NCBI RefSeq assembly: GCF_027596085.1
Contig: NC_072465.1
Span: forward strand, 9,596,553 to 9,660,552
Origin: Anoplopoma fimbria
Lineage: Eukaryota; Chordata; Actinopteri; Perciformes; Anoplopomatidae
Length of the DNA stretch: 64,000 bases
Direction of reading: 5' to 3'
Shown: positions 1-12,100 of the stretch, piece after piece
Position numbering within the stretch: the stretch's first letter is position 1
Layout: the number at the start of each line of letters is the position of its first letter
Translations under genes and position numbers: made by a program
The notes under the pieces: model-generated
Seen by the model: the letters and a program-made list of their open reading frames with translations, nothing else
Told to the model about the DNA's origin: nothing
Databases searched by the model: none

Positions 1-344
1 AATTACATCTCCATCTATCCATCCTTCACACCCATAGCAAAAGTGATACAAGGTATACAAAGAGTTTGGAAGGTTATGTCTTTCTTATTGCCCTTCCATA
101 ATCTAAAGTACACAAGCAAAAGTGTAAGGAATGGATTAAAAAGCGTATGCTGTTTTATGGTAAACTGCTAGCACTAGCATGCCTTGCTAGCTTGTTGCTT
201 GGTTACAGTGGTAGCCTCTTAAATGTTGAAGGCAAAGATTGATACATGATTAGTTGACCACACTGCAATGTCTTTGGAGAAGTCCACCCGAAATGACCTT
301 GCCAAACTAAACATTGTCCTCATCTGAATTCCTTTTTTCGACAT

Positions 345-1080
345 ACTATACTATAACGTTATAATTTTTTTTTTGACACTATACCATGACGATTTATCCC
401 TTTTTTCAACATTGCATACTATGATTTGTTTCAACATAGTAAACTATGACTTTTTTTTGACATACTACACTGTGAGTATTTAGATTTTTTGCGAAATAGT
501 ATTCTATGACTTTTTTCAAATTACTATACAATGTTGTTGTTTTTTACTTTTTTTGAAATACTATACTATGACTTTACTTGCAATACTGAACTATGACTGA
601 TTTACAACCATTTTTGACATACTATATCATGAGGTTTTTCACATAATATATGACTCTTTTATCACTTTTTAGGAATCTTATACCATCACAATAAAACTAT
701 AATATGACTTTATTCGACATACTATACAATTACTTTTTATGACTTTTTTGATGTAGTAGACTATGAGTTTTCATGACTTTTTGGACATTGTAAATATAAT
801 TTTTCATGACTTTATGGCATTTTTGGGGATACTATACTATGACTTTTTTTCACATATATACTATGACTTTTTTTTTCAACTAACTATACTATGACCTTTT
901 TATCACTTTTTTGATGTAATATACCATGACTTCTTGATAAAGTACAGTCATTTTTCATGACATTTTGCAACCAACTATACTACGGCTTTACTACTTTTTT
1001 TTTTACATGGCTTTATACTAGACCAACCATTTTGACATACTATACTATGACTTCTTCCGTCACTACACTATGAGTACACT
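345..1080. repeat. Degenerate minisatellite, roughly 25-30 bp unit
   Basis: About two dozen imperfect copies of a unit like 'catactatactatgactttt' follow each other with variable T-run spacers. Unit length drifts because the T runs and the ACTATAC core vary. There is no coding potential. Bases 1-344 before it show nothing I recognise. Confidence 0.8.
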
Positions 1081-3262
1081 ACATTTTCTGCAAAATGAAA
1101 ATATGCTTTTGCAAACTACTCAGGTCCTTTTTCTCTATGCTGTTGCTGTTAGTTATGTCACTGCTGTTGCACAATTCAAACTTGATGGATCATGTTAGCT
1201 GGTGGACCATCCATAAACATACCGACATGCATTTTTGTGATGAATATATATACTTTTTTCCCCGAGTTGCCTCTTATTGAAATGCTATTATGGAATTTAA
1301 GGTCCCCTGGTAAACAGTAATGTCAGTGACGCATATGTCTAGGACTTTTATTGTGAAAGGAAGAACAGAAGGAGTAAAGCAGTATCCACCACTGTTGTCA
1401 ATCTGGGGGGTAAATAAGTGTGACAGAAGGATGAAAGGAGAGCGAGCAGCCCGAATGAAACAAATACATGAGTTGTAGCACGAAAATAATATATCTAATG
1501 TGAGCAACGAAAAGTACTTTGTATTTATTAATTACTTTGGGAAAATACGCTTATCGAGAGGTCCTACCCCTTCAGACTGACCGCTATGGGACCTTATTTT
1601 GGTAGTCAATGCCGGAGACAATTAATCATTTGATTTGGTTTTAAATGTGCAAAGTTATCTTTTCCTATGTGTAATTCATGGCACAATTCAAACAGGATCA
1701 AAACAATATTTCTATACTGTACATATTTTGTATTTTATAAATTAGGTCCCATGGGGGACACCGAAAGGGGCATAACTTAGCCTCCCTAAATACATTTCCC
1801 CTCTGTCTACAATGGCGGTGTATACAACTTAACTCATTCCATTTTGACCTTTCTCTCATCCGCTCTAAATGGACCATCATTTACTAAATATTGAGACCAT
1901 AAACTCATGTTTACAGTGTTTACTGAGGTAATAAATCAAGAGAGAAGTAGAGTTATTTTCTCATAAACTTCTATACAACCAGACTTCTTTTTGCAACTGG
2001 AGGAGTCGTCCCCTGCTGGACATTAGAGAGAATGCAAGTTTAAAACACTTCCGCATTGCTTTCCCTTTTACGATTCGGAGGTTGCTGCCTGGTTGTACAC
2101 AACCTTTTCACAATGGATTGTGGGATACTTTGAGTACACTATATACGGCACAATAATTAAATCTATACATTCGGACAACGCTATAGTATAGTTGACTACA
2201 TAGTGAGGAGGGATTATGGACTCACACCAAGACGCTGTGTTGCTGACTGACCAGTTGTCGGTAACAGTCGTGATCTTTGAGGCCACACACAATGTGCAGC
2301 ATCATGTATCACTGTACGGCCAGTATTGACAGCAGGAACAAATGCAGCGACCAATAAACCTTTTAATTTACATATAGGCATGTGGGTATTGTATAAACAC
2401 ATTTCAATGCTATGGCCTCAAATTGCCTTAGTGACTTCTTCACCTTTAAACCTCATTTATCCCCAGTTTTGAATATTGTACCCCATCCATTTAGCATTGT
2501 ACTCCTATACCATTGTTGGACTATAGGACAGTAAAAACAAAGGATGAAACCTGGTGCATACATTACCCACAATGCAACATAACCGCTGACAAGTTTGGTC
2601 TGTGATTTGGGTGTGTTATGCTAATAATTGGTGATGTAGCCTGGAGCTTCAGGCAAAGATTTCTAACTCCACACCTCCAGATGTTTTCATTTTCAACCTT
2701 TTAGTCTTCAGCCTCAGTAGACGCCGACTCAATGACATCGCCTGGTGACATTTTTAAGACTTTGCAAAGCTCCCTCTTGAGACACTAATGGTTTTAAACA
2801 TCCTCTTCCTCATAGGCAGTAGTACTCTGCACTCTTTGATGTACACTCTTTGATGTGTACATTAGCTGTTCCCATTCATTTACCTTTTCGTTCAACAACT
2901 TTATGCTTAATTTATATTCGTATTTCTTTATCTTATCGTTTCCTTTATGTATTGAATTTCGTCTCCTGTTGACATGCTCTGATGAGGGCATCAGCAGATT
3001 TTCCATTGGTTTAAAAAAAATAAAATTCACCAAAATAATCATGTTATAGCCATAAAAACATTCCTCTTACCAATCATTGAGTATGTCAGCAGTCTGTTCA
3101 TCAGATCAGAAAACTATATATAAAACAGTGTGCTGTTGTTGCACACAGCACCACTGGGTGGCAGACACTGAGGATTGCAGATCACTATAAAACTAAAGCC
3201 ACATTTCACAGAGCTCAATGTCACAAAACAAGTAGTTAAATCCGTATAAAAAGTAGGTTGCC
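1081..3262. other. Intergenic DNA downstream of nucks1, no gene seen
   Basis: Short frames here (under about 82 codons) show no recognisable domain, codon bias or splice structure. One copy of an interspersed repeat family lies at 1862-2095. The rest is AT-rich unique-looking sequence. Confidence 0.6.
1862..2095 (+). repeat. Interspersed repeat family A, copy 1 (partial)
   Basis: This stretch shares long near-identical blocks with 15083-15575, 23108-23530, 40640-41045 and 46628-47117. Examples are 'ctaaatggaccat', 'gagaccataaactcatg' and 'gctggacattagagagaatg'. The first half of the repeat, present in the other copies, is missing here. Its class is unresolved; a non-autonomous DNA transposon is my guess. 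Confidence 0.8.
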
Positions 3263-3997
3263 TTTATTAGAAGCTGGGAAACCAAAACATTATCAACATT
3301 GTCGTTGTTAATACTCGTTTTTTTCTTTTTTGTAAGACCACAATATTGCCATTACCAGCGTCATCATCGCTTCGCACTTTTTTTTCCCCCACAACATGCA
3401 AAAGATTCGAGTTCAGCGTTCCCTCTCCACACTACTGACAAAAGCTTCTCCTCATGGTCTCCTGTAGGCATCACAACTTGGCTTACATTTACATTGCCAG
3501 TACAACCGAAGGTAGAAAAAGAACAAAAAAAAAAACCACATCAAAAACCATACAACAGAAGTAATCTTAGAATGGATGAAAAGAGGAGAAATTCACAGCC
3601 TTTTGCCATGTGCCTCCTGTGGGATGATGGAGAGGAACCTTCAAGCCCTCAGCGCTGTGAGCTACAGGGCAGTATCTGATCCTACCGCCAACAGAGCTCT
3701 ATGAGCTTTAGATTGGTATAAACAACTTTATTTTTCTTCCTTATTTATATCCAATTGTCTTAAAATGACATTAAGGATCTGGTGCCAATTCAGGACCTAG
3801 AAAAACACACTAAGCTGCTAAGGACAGTTGTAAAAGAATTGAATGTGCTTCTGAACCAAGGCCTAGGTTCAAGTGTCCTGTCCAAATCCAGGACCGTATT
3901 TGTATTTCAGCCATGGGACGAATCAGAATTTCTCCTGTTTGATGCATAATAATGCATTTATTATGTTCCCAAGGTCACAATAGCAGCTTTTTCTTAT

Positions 3998-4034
<37 letters not shown>

Positions 4035-5915
4035 ATCAAAACACTATATATCCAAAAAAAAGAAAAGAAAAAGAGGACAATCTCACGAGTTCTGCATCTG
4101 ATCACTGAGTCACTAGTTTTGAGATCGTTTATGGCTTTTTTGATGGTCCATTGATCATAGAAATTGTTGACTTGTTCTAAGCCTAATTTGCAGTTTGTAG
4201 CAAAGACCTAAAACATGCGGGCAGATTACATTCTCAGGCCTCCAACAGTGATACCAAAGCCACTACTGAAAACTGAACTCAATGAAAATTAAGGCATTAA
4301 TAGACAAACAAATGCCGGATATATACTGAGCTGCCTACTTTATTTCAATCTTTTTGGAGTCTCAGTACTGTGTCCTTTTAAAAAAAATGGATACGCTTGT
4401 GAAATACTTATGGGTGAACAAATGCTCTGAGAAAAGAAAGGATACCAACGGGAACCATTAAGCTGGTGGGACTGGGGGGAGGGGGGTGAGTGAAAGGACA
4501 AAGGTAAATAAGGGAGGGGTGGCTGGTCCAACCATCGGGCAGAACAGATTGGATAGGGTCAACTGTTTTCTTTAAAATCAAGATACATTTTTATTTCTTT
4601 TCTTAAAAAACAAACATTACAAAAAAAATCTGAATAGAGAATTAAAACAATGAACCGACAGAAGAAAAAACAACATTCATTTTTTTTTGAACTCTCAAAA
4701 TGAAAAGAAAAAACGAAACATCTCTTCTTGCATTTCTTAAAAATAAAAACAAAAATAAAATAAAAACTGAATTAGGGGTGCCTGGCACAAGGGCTTGAAT
4801 GCTGAGAAGATGTTGTAGCCATGCGGGGAGGTAGGGGGATCATGTGTTCTGGGGGGGGGGGGGGTTTGCTTCACGTAGCAATGGTGCGTCGTTAAAAACA
4901 ACAGAACCGTTTAACATAGGCAGCAGATGGGCTGAGAGAGACAGAGGGGGAAAAAAATAAAGCCAGACCCTCTAACAAGCATACAAAATTTAAACAAGTA
5001 CATAAAACACACACATGCTGGCTTGAAACCTGTGATAGTGGCAGTCCAGCGTGTAGCATACACTCAGTAATGACCAACCACTTCGCCAGTCCACCTAGCA
5101 CACCTTTGAACGGTTTGAACTGAACTACAAAGCAGCAGCAGCAGCAGCAGCCACACAACAAGAGTTCAGCACCAATACAGTCTGAAACGAGCAGGGTGAC
5201 TATAAAAATGAAAATGAAAATGAAAGGAAAGCTGCTTTAACTGACAGAACAGGTTTTAAAATAACTAGCTAGCTAATGCTGCCCTGTTAAAACATGCTCC
5301 TGGTTAAAAAGCACAAGGTACCAAAGAGAGGGCAAAGGGCTTTTAGCCCCGCGTGTGTTGACTTAAGCGTCGCTTTGTAAATACGGCACTTTAGTAACTT
5401 GATACTGAGAAGCCCTGGACAAAACTCCCTGTAATCGCACATATCGGTAAAGTAAACTGGACAGCTTGTGTGGCCAGTCATGTCAGATCACTGATAATCC
5501 CAGGGGAAGGAGAAAAACAAGCAAACGGGTGAAGTGGTTTTGTTCACACTCAGGACGGATGCTCACTAGCACTGAGCTCTTGGAAAAGGCGGACACTTTT
5601 GCTTTCACACTAGAATGCAGAATGTGAATGATAATGACAGGAGGGCGGGTGCGGCTGAGTGCTGTGACTCCTTACATACGCCGCATGAGAATCAGCACAA
5701 TGTCTTGGTTGGAGGGGAGGTAAAAAGCTAAAACAGGGGGGGAAAAAAGCACACCAAGTCCAAACCGTTGAGCCAGGCCACCAGGAGAGGAAAACAAAAC
5801 AAAAAAACCCAAAAAAATAATATTCTAAACGCAGAGCAACAAAAGAAAAACAAAATCTTTTGAGAAGAGACAGAGAAAGAGACATGGGAGGATGGGCTTC
5901 AGTGGGTACCATCTT
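3263..5915 (-). other. nucks1: Probable nucks1 3' untranslated region
   Basis: This is the sequence directly downstream of the nucks1 stop codon, read on the minus strand. It has no introns or coding signal and holds homopolymer runs (a poly-A tract in sense at about 4001-4030) and a short (AGC)n run at 5131-5150. A sense AATAAA lies at 3263-3268 and could be the distal polyadenylation signal; other A-rich candidates lie nearer the stop, for example around 4340. Mammalian NUCKS1 also has a 3' UTR of several kb. The 3' end is inferred, not observed. Confidence 0.45.
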
Positions 5916-6166
5916 CTAGTCTTCTCCAGAGGGCGCCTCCTCTTCTGAGCCGTCCTCCTCCTCTTCGTCTTCCTCCTCCTCGTCTCCTCCTGCGGCATCC
6001 TTCGTCGTCTTGGGGGCGGGGGAGGTCGCCTTCTTCTCTGCCTCCTCCTCTTCCTCCTCCAGGGGACTCTCGGGGTCCTCCTCTTCCTCTTCTTTGGGTG
6101 AGCTCTTCTCCACGGCCTTGGTGCTGGGGCGCCCCTTCCCCTTTCCTTTCATCGGGCTGGGGGTCA
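5916..6166 (-). CDS. nucks1: nucks1 exon 8, coding part (C-terminal tail)
   Basis: 251 nt with a CTCCTCAG acceptor, running to TAG at 5916-5918. It encodes [14 protein letters not shown] (a CDK site next to a GRP motif), [10 protein letters not shown], Glu runs, TSPAPK and the family C-terminus EEEAPSGED. Confidence 0.97.
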
Positions 6167-9100
6167 CTGAGGAGCAAAAAGACATGAAGTCAGTTCATGA
6201 TCAACAGATTACGATTTAAATATCAGTTTCCAAATTCAATGTTCAGATTCTTGTTTATTCTTCCCCAAATTCTGTGTTTTCTGTTTAGATTTTTCAGAAT
6301 TCTGCATTTTTATTAGAATTTTAGCACATTTTATCATCAGAAACTGCGTCTTATTATGTGGTGGCTGAATAAATGTTAAAAATTCACTTAAAACCATCAA
6401 ACCGCAATAGATATTAATGAATTTGTTGCAACAAGAAAGGGCCTCTATTGAGTATCAAACTAAATATTGCATCCTTATGTTAAATAAAATGCTCTAAACC
6501 CCCAAAGATTCCCCCCACACCCGTCTTTTGTTCTCATTGGCTGTACCTCTCTCTCTGGATGCGTCCGTGAACCCCTAGGAAGACTAGCTTTGCTTTAAAA
6601 CAGTATTTACCGACGTATTTTTTTGTCATACAACAAAACATTAAAATCCCTTAAGCTTGTGTTAACGACAAACCTCATTATAGGTTTAAACAAAAACCCA
6701 TATGAACAACCCATTGATTACAAGACATGGGAAGCGTGAAAATCCTGACTTATTTTCAGGTTTTTGGACTTATTCCTGCAGCACTCTATAGGGGAACAAA
6801 TAAAAAAAAACAAAAAAAAAAAACTTTGATGTATAAAGTGAAGCCTCTCGCTCGAGCCAAAGCATTTGCCGGCCCGCCAAAAGTCTAGCGTGTCTCGCCA
6901 CAGTTTCATAATGAACCAAAAAATTATTTTACATTTCTAAATGGTAGGCAAAAGGTACTATATGTAAAAGAACTAAAGTATCAAAAGTAAAAATATACTA
7001 ATAATGCAGAATGGCCTATTTCAAATAATATATTTACAGTAGGACTAGATCATTGGATTATAATTATTGATGTACTAATGTTTTCTTCGCTCCAATGTTG
7101 CAGCTGGAAAAGGTGGAGCTTATTTAAAATACTTTAATATCATAGTTTATTAGTTCATTTATATTAGGAATCAGAATCTACAAAATAACCGAACTAGTCA
7201 ATAATATTGTCAAATACATGTAGTGAGGTGAAAAAGTACATTATTTCCCTCTGAGATGTAGTGGACTAGAAGTATAAAGTTTCATAAAATGGAAGTACTT
7301 CAGTTAAATAAAAGTATCTTGAAATTGTACTTAAGTACAGTAGGCCCTACTTGAGTAGCCTAAGTGCACTTAGTTACATCCCACCACTGCTAGAACAAGA
7401 GTTCTACGGAGCAGAGTTCTTCACAGATCTAGCCTCTTCATTTTGCTCTCAAAGTGCACCTGATTGATGCATTTCACTTTAACATGTAGAAAATCTTCCT
7501 CTGGGGGAGGACGTTCTCAGAGCCCCCTCAAGGGTTTGAGGTCCACTCAATATAGTGTCAGTAAATCTTGTGGGAAACACTGACAAACTTGCTTGAAGTC
7601 AGAGTTCAGAGCGACTAAGTTAATTATTGACATAATATGAATACATCATTTTTTGACGGAACCAAAAGTCATTAAAAAAACACAGGTCAATGAACAACTG
7701 AAGGGGTTCTCCTTGAAGCCTGACTGGTCCTCTCACCTGTGGCCTTTAGTCGGGGCTTGGGGCTTTTCTTCTCCTTCTTGTCCGGCCGTCCCCGTCGGAT
7801 CACCTTCTTTCCCCTCTTCTTGGAGCGACCATAGTCACTGTCATCATCATCCTCCACCATGAAGTCCTCATCGCTGCCGGACTCGTCAGCTGAACACACA
7901 CACACACACACAAAAAAAGGGACACATAAAGATGTTGCAACACTGATGCTCAGCTGTCCAGCAGCCTACAGCACTGTGGCATTGTAGAGTTACTAATGCA
8001 ACCATAAGTTCCTGTTATAGGGTGTTGGACACTCGTAACGCAGTTAAATTTAAAATGGACTTTTAATGTAATTACACAGGGTCGGCCAGTTCACCACAAT
8101 ACCAGTCTCACGCTACATAAAAAAAAAAATATATAGTTTGGACGTGTTTTCGTGGAGACCTGTGGCAAAGAATGTTTCACACATAGGTCAGTAAATTTGT
8201 TTATCGTACTTGTTTTATTCCTATATATTCACGTTATATTAAGGAAGCCTTCATTCTCTATGGCTAAGATAGATTACAACAGTTTAAACAGAACACAAAA
8301 TGAACCACTGTCCGCCACAAATCTCGATATTCAAGACTATCAATATATTCGGGCGCCTCTACATTACATTACAGTCATTTAGCAGACGCTTTTATCCAAA
8401 GCGACTTACAGGAAGTGCCTCTACAGTACAGTTATACGTACGGTCATGGTAGGGTTCCTCTTTGTCTTCGTGCTCCTCGTCCTCGCTGCCTCCATCTCCC
8501 AACAGGATCTCCCTCTGTTTCGACACGGCTTTGGAGGCCGCCTGGCGCACCGTGCGCTTTCGACTCACTTCCTTCTCGTCGTCGCTGTCATCTACGCAAA
8601 GAACACACACACACACAAAAGCAATAATTCACAACAGTGTTATTAAAAGGCTTCATGCAGCTGTTTTTTTTAGCAGAGTTGACATCATTGAATTGCAGAC
8701 TACTTCCACTAATGTCATACAATTTTATAAATGTGATACCCAATTGTTCAGAATTTCCCTGCTATTTTTCCCCATGTGCAACATGAGAAAGGTCCATCGA
8801 TGCATGTGACAGTTGGTCATGTCTGCTTAATTTCTAAATGTTTCAGAATAATATGGTGACTCCCCGAACAATTATCTTAATTAGCATACTACTATAAAAT
8901 ATATCATATTATATAGTGTTATTTATTCAGAGCACAATCGTTCAGTCATTAAAAAGTCAGAACATTGTGAAAAACGTATATCATGAGTAAGTCATTACTT
9001 CAAACGCCAAAGATATTCCATTTACAATAATAAAAAAGTAGCAAATTCTCACAATAAATAAGCTGGAAATATTCAGCATTTTTCCTTGATAAATGTTAAA

Positions 9101-12100
9101 CTTGTTGCAGAATAATTTTCGGACTGCTCCTCCTTCCATTTCAAACCTTGTAAAATTCCACATTGTCCAAACTGCACGTCTGAAGAAGCATGTGATCAGA
9201 CTACCAAAGAAACGCCATAACTGTCCCGCTCACAGGTCAGAAAAGCAAGATCTTATTCTTTTACCCAACAGTGTAACTAAATGTAAATTTTTGAGTAACA
9301 CTGTTTTAAATCCTATTTCCTTGAGCTTTCAGGGTCAGGCAATAGGGCAAAACAAACGTTCCTATCGGGAACAGTCATCCTCTGAACCAGGGGGTGCATT
9401 ATGGGTAACAAAGCATAGCAGTAATAGATTGCGATGCCTTTAAATGGAACATATACCGCGTAATGAAAAGCCACAGTGAAACAATGAAAGGTGCATTTTT
9501 TTCACTAAGTAGGACATTTGACACCCTGTACTGCCAGGTCCATTGTAATTACTGAGAGCACATACATTGTGCCTGTAGAGGTTAATTATAAATTTGACCG
9601 CTGATGATGAAGTATAAAGGCAGTTCTTTTAGGGGAATTTAAATCACCCACAAAAGGAACCATCACCCAACCCCAGCAGCTTTAAATTAAAAGCTGACAG
9701 GGGAAAAAGGGCACAGATGTATATATAATGAGGATAGTGTTTAGACCATCACCTAGTCACTTGATTGGTCACAAAAAGATGAGATGCCGTCAACCTACAT
9801 CAGACTCGAGCTCCGCAGATGACTGATTGATCAATCATACCTTTGACTCGCAGCGATAAATCAAAACAGAACGACGCAGTGTTTGGGAATGTTGGAGGCA
9901 AACGACTCAATCAGTCACAATCAGCCAGGGATTGTGGGAGGAATGCACCCGAGGAGCACTACAGGGAGGGCACATGCAGCGCTGCCCGTCAACCACGGAG
10001 CTCAAGTTGTTTTAGATCTTCACGTGTCAAAGAATGAATATCCATGGCACCAAATCCACAACTGCCTCTCTGTCTGGCCTTCCAAAAAACATCCTGGATC
10101 AGTGCATGTCATGGCTAGAACACATCATCTGCTACACAGAAATCTAAAGACTTCTTTAATTAGATTCAGTCCTATTTAATTGAGGGTACATTCTGTCTCA
10201 ACCATTTGCAGGTTTCCTCAAGGATTAAAACAGATATAGCACAGAGTTTGGGTTTTCTTTTAAAAATCATAAAAAGGAGCAGTGTGTGGAATTTAGTGGC
10301 ATCTAGTGGTGGAGTCGCAGATTGCAACCATCTGAACAACCCTCTGCTCAGCTCTCCTTTTCCAAACGGTGGCCTTCAGATAGCCAAAGCCTCTCTCTAG
10401 AGCCAGTGTTTGGTTTGTCTGTTCTGAGCTACTGTAGAAACATGGCGGTGCAACATGGCGGACTCCGTAAAGAGCACATGGGAGAAGGTTGCCTTCAGGG
10501 CTTAAGGCCAGAAATCTGCTAAGTTTTAGGCAACAAACCAATCAAACTAATGAAAACATAATGAATATTATATTCCATTTCCGCCATTAAATCCACCTAA
10601 ATCCTGGTCATTTAAGTAGTAAACCTCATAGTAGTAATGTTTTTTCCCCCCCCAAGAAATACCAATATTGAAATGATATACGTTTTATTCCTTTAAATGC
10701 GAGAATAAAATTAATTTATAAAACTATTTTAGTACTGCACCTGAGGGCAAGTGACATTTTTTCCTTTTAGTGAGGGCTTACAGAATTATATTTATGTAAA
10801 AAATTGTCTGTTATACTGGCTGGAAAAATCTCAAAATATTTTACTCATGTTGCTCAATTAAGTTTTAATCATGCATTGGACTTAATAGAAAGCATATTGT
10901 CCTTCATACTGTGTATCAAAGTAGACGTTAATAGCAGCATACAATCTATTATACACAATTTTTATCCAGAGTTTAAAAATGATCAACACGTAGAGGAAAG
11001 ACAATGGAATCATTACCTGCACCCCGTTTTCTCTTCGGCGCCCTCTTGACAGGCTTCTCCACCTTGGCTTTCTTTCCCTTTTTGCCTTTTTTTTCTTCGT
11101 AGTCGCTTCCCCCGTCTTCTTCCTCCTCCTCTCCAAAGTCGTTGTCTTCCTCCTCGCTGCCAAAATCATCTGCAGCAGTGACACAGAGGGGAGTCAGTGA
11201 GCCGGCTCACCTGTGTTCAGCCTCCACTATTCAAATTCCAGCTGTTTTCACTGAGTGCCTGAGTCAAACATTCTCATCTAAAAATCAGACAATAAGACTC
11301 CACTTACCTGCTGAATCATTTTTGGGTTTGGTGAGCTTCTCATCAGACTCTTCACTGGAACAAAGATTAGGGGGAAAAAACGTCTTAGCAACTACAGTAC
11401 CCAGGGAGATATTGAACAAAGGCAAAGATTTAAATCTGCATTTTGTTATTCAAATAAATATGCAACTAACAAGCTTAAGAAAACACTTGTTCTATGCCCG
11501 TTACAAGATTAATTAACTGGTACACATATTTGTTTACATGCCTGTGTGTGATTATTTTACTTGATCCCTATCTGGCAGGTTCACTAAAACACGGATGCCA
11601 TAAATCATTGAGGGGCTGTGCTATCGGCACGCTAATAGCGGGGATGTCTATTAGAGCTGCTGAATGTCCTTTTTGCGACCATAAACCACCATCTTCACAG
11701 GCCTCATTTACACTCATCCTCTGGCAATCAGCCAACCCATTGGCATGGGGTTCAGCGATGATTTTTGACCACGTTAACGCAGGTTTTTTTTTTACACGTA
11801 ACGGATGGAGTACGTGAGGTCTACATGGGGGATTCAACTCAATGGGTCAGGGACGGCCGCTCGGTGTGGGAGTGGCCCAAGGTGACCCTCGCCGCTTCCC
11901 GGGGCCGCCTGCCATCTCCCAACACAACTGTCGACTTTGCCTAACCCTAACATCTGGTGGATTAAACTTGAAAAATATCACTGTGAACTAAGCTCCACTA
12001 ACTTTGCGAGAAACACATTGCATTACCTAGAACTTCTTCAAAATAAAATAATCCTGTTGGTTCGCCAGTGCAAAGCTTTTAGTGTGAATCAGCAACAGCA

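Noticed and set aside
3299..3679. 126-codon plus-strand frame
   Set aside because: It lies antisense to the probable nucks1 3' UTR and has low-complexity Lys runs from poly-A; no similarity recognised.
5899..6177. 92-codon Arg/Gly-rich frame over nucks1 exon 8
   Set aside because: Shadow frame of the Glu/Lys-rich exon; exon phase and the family C-terminus support the other frame.
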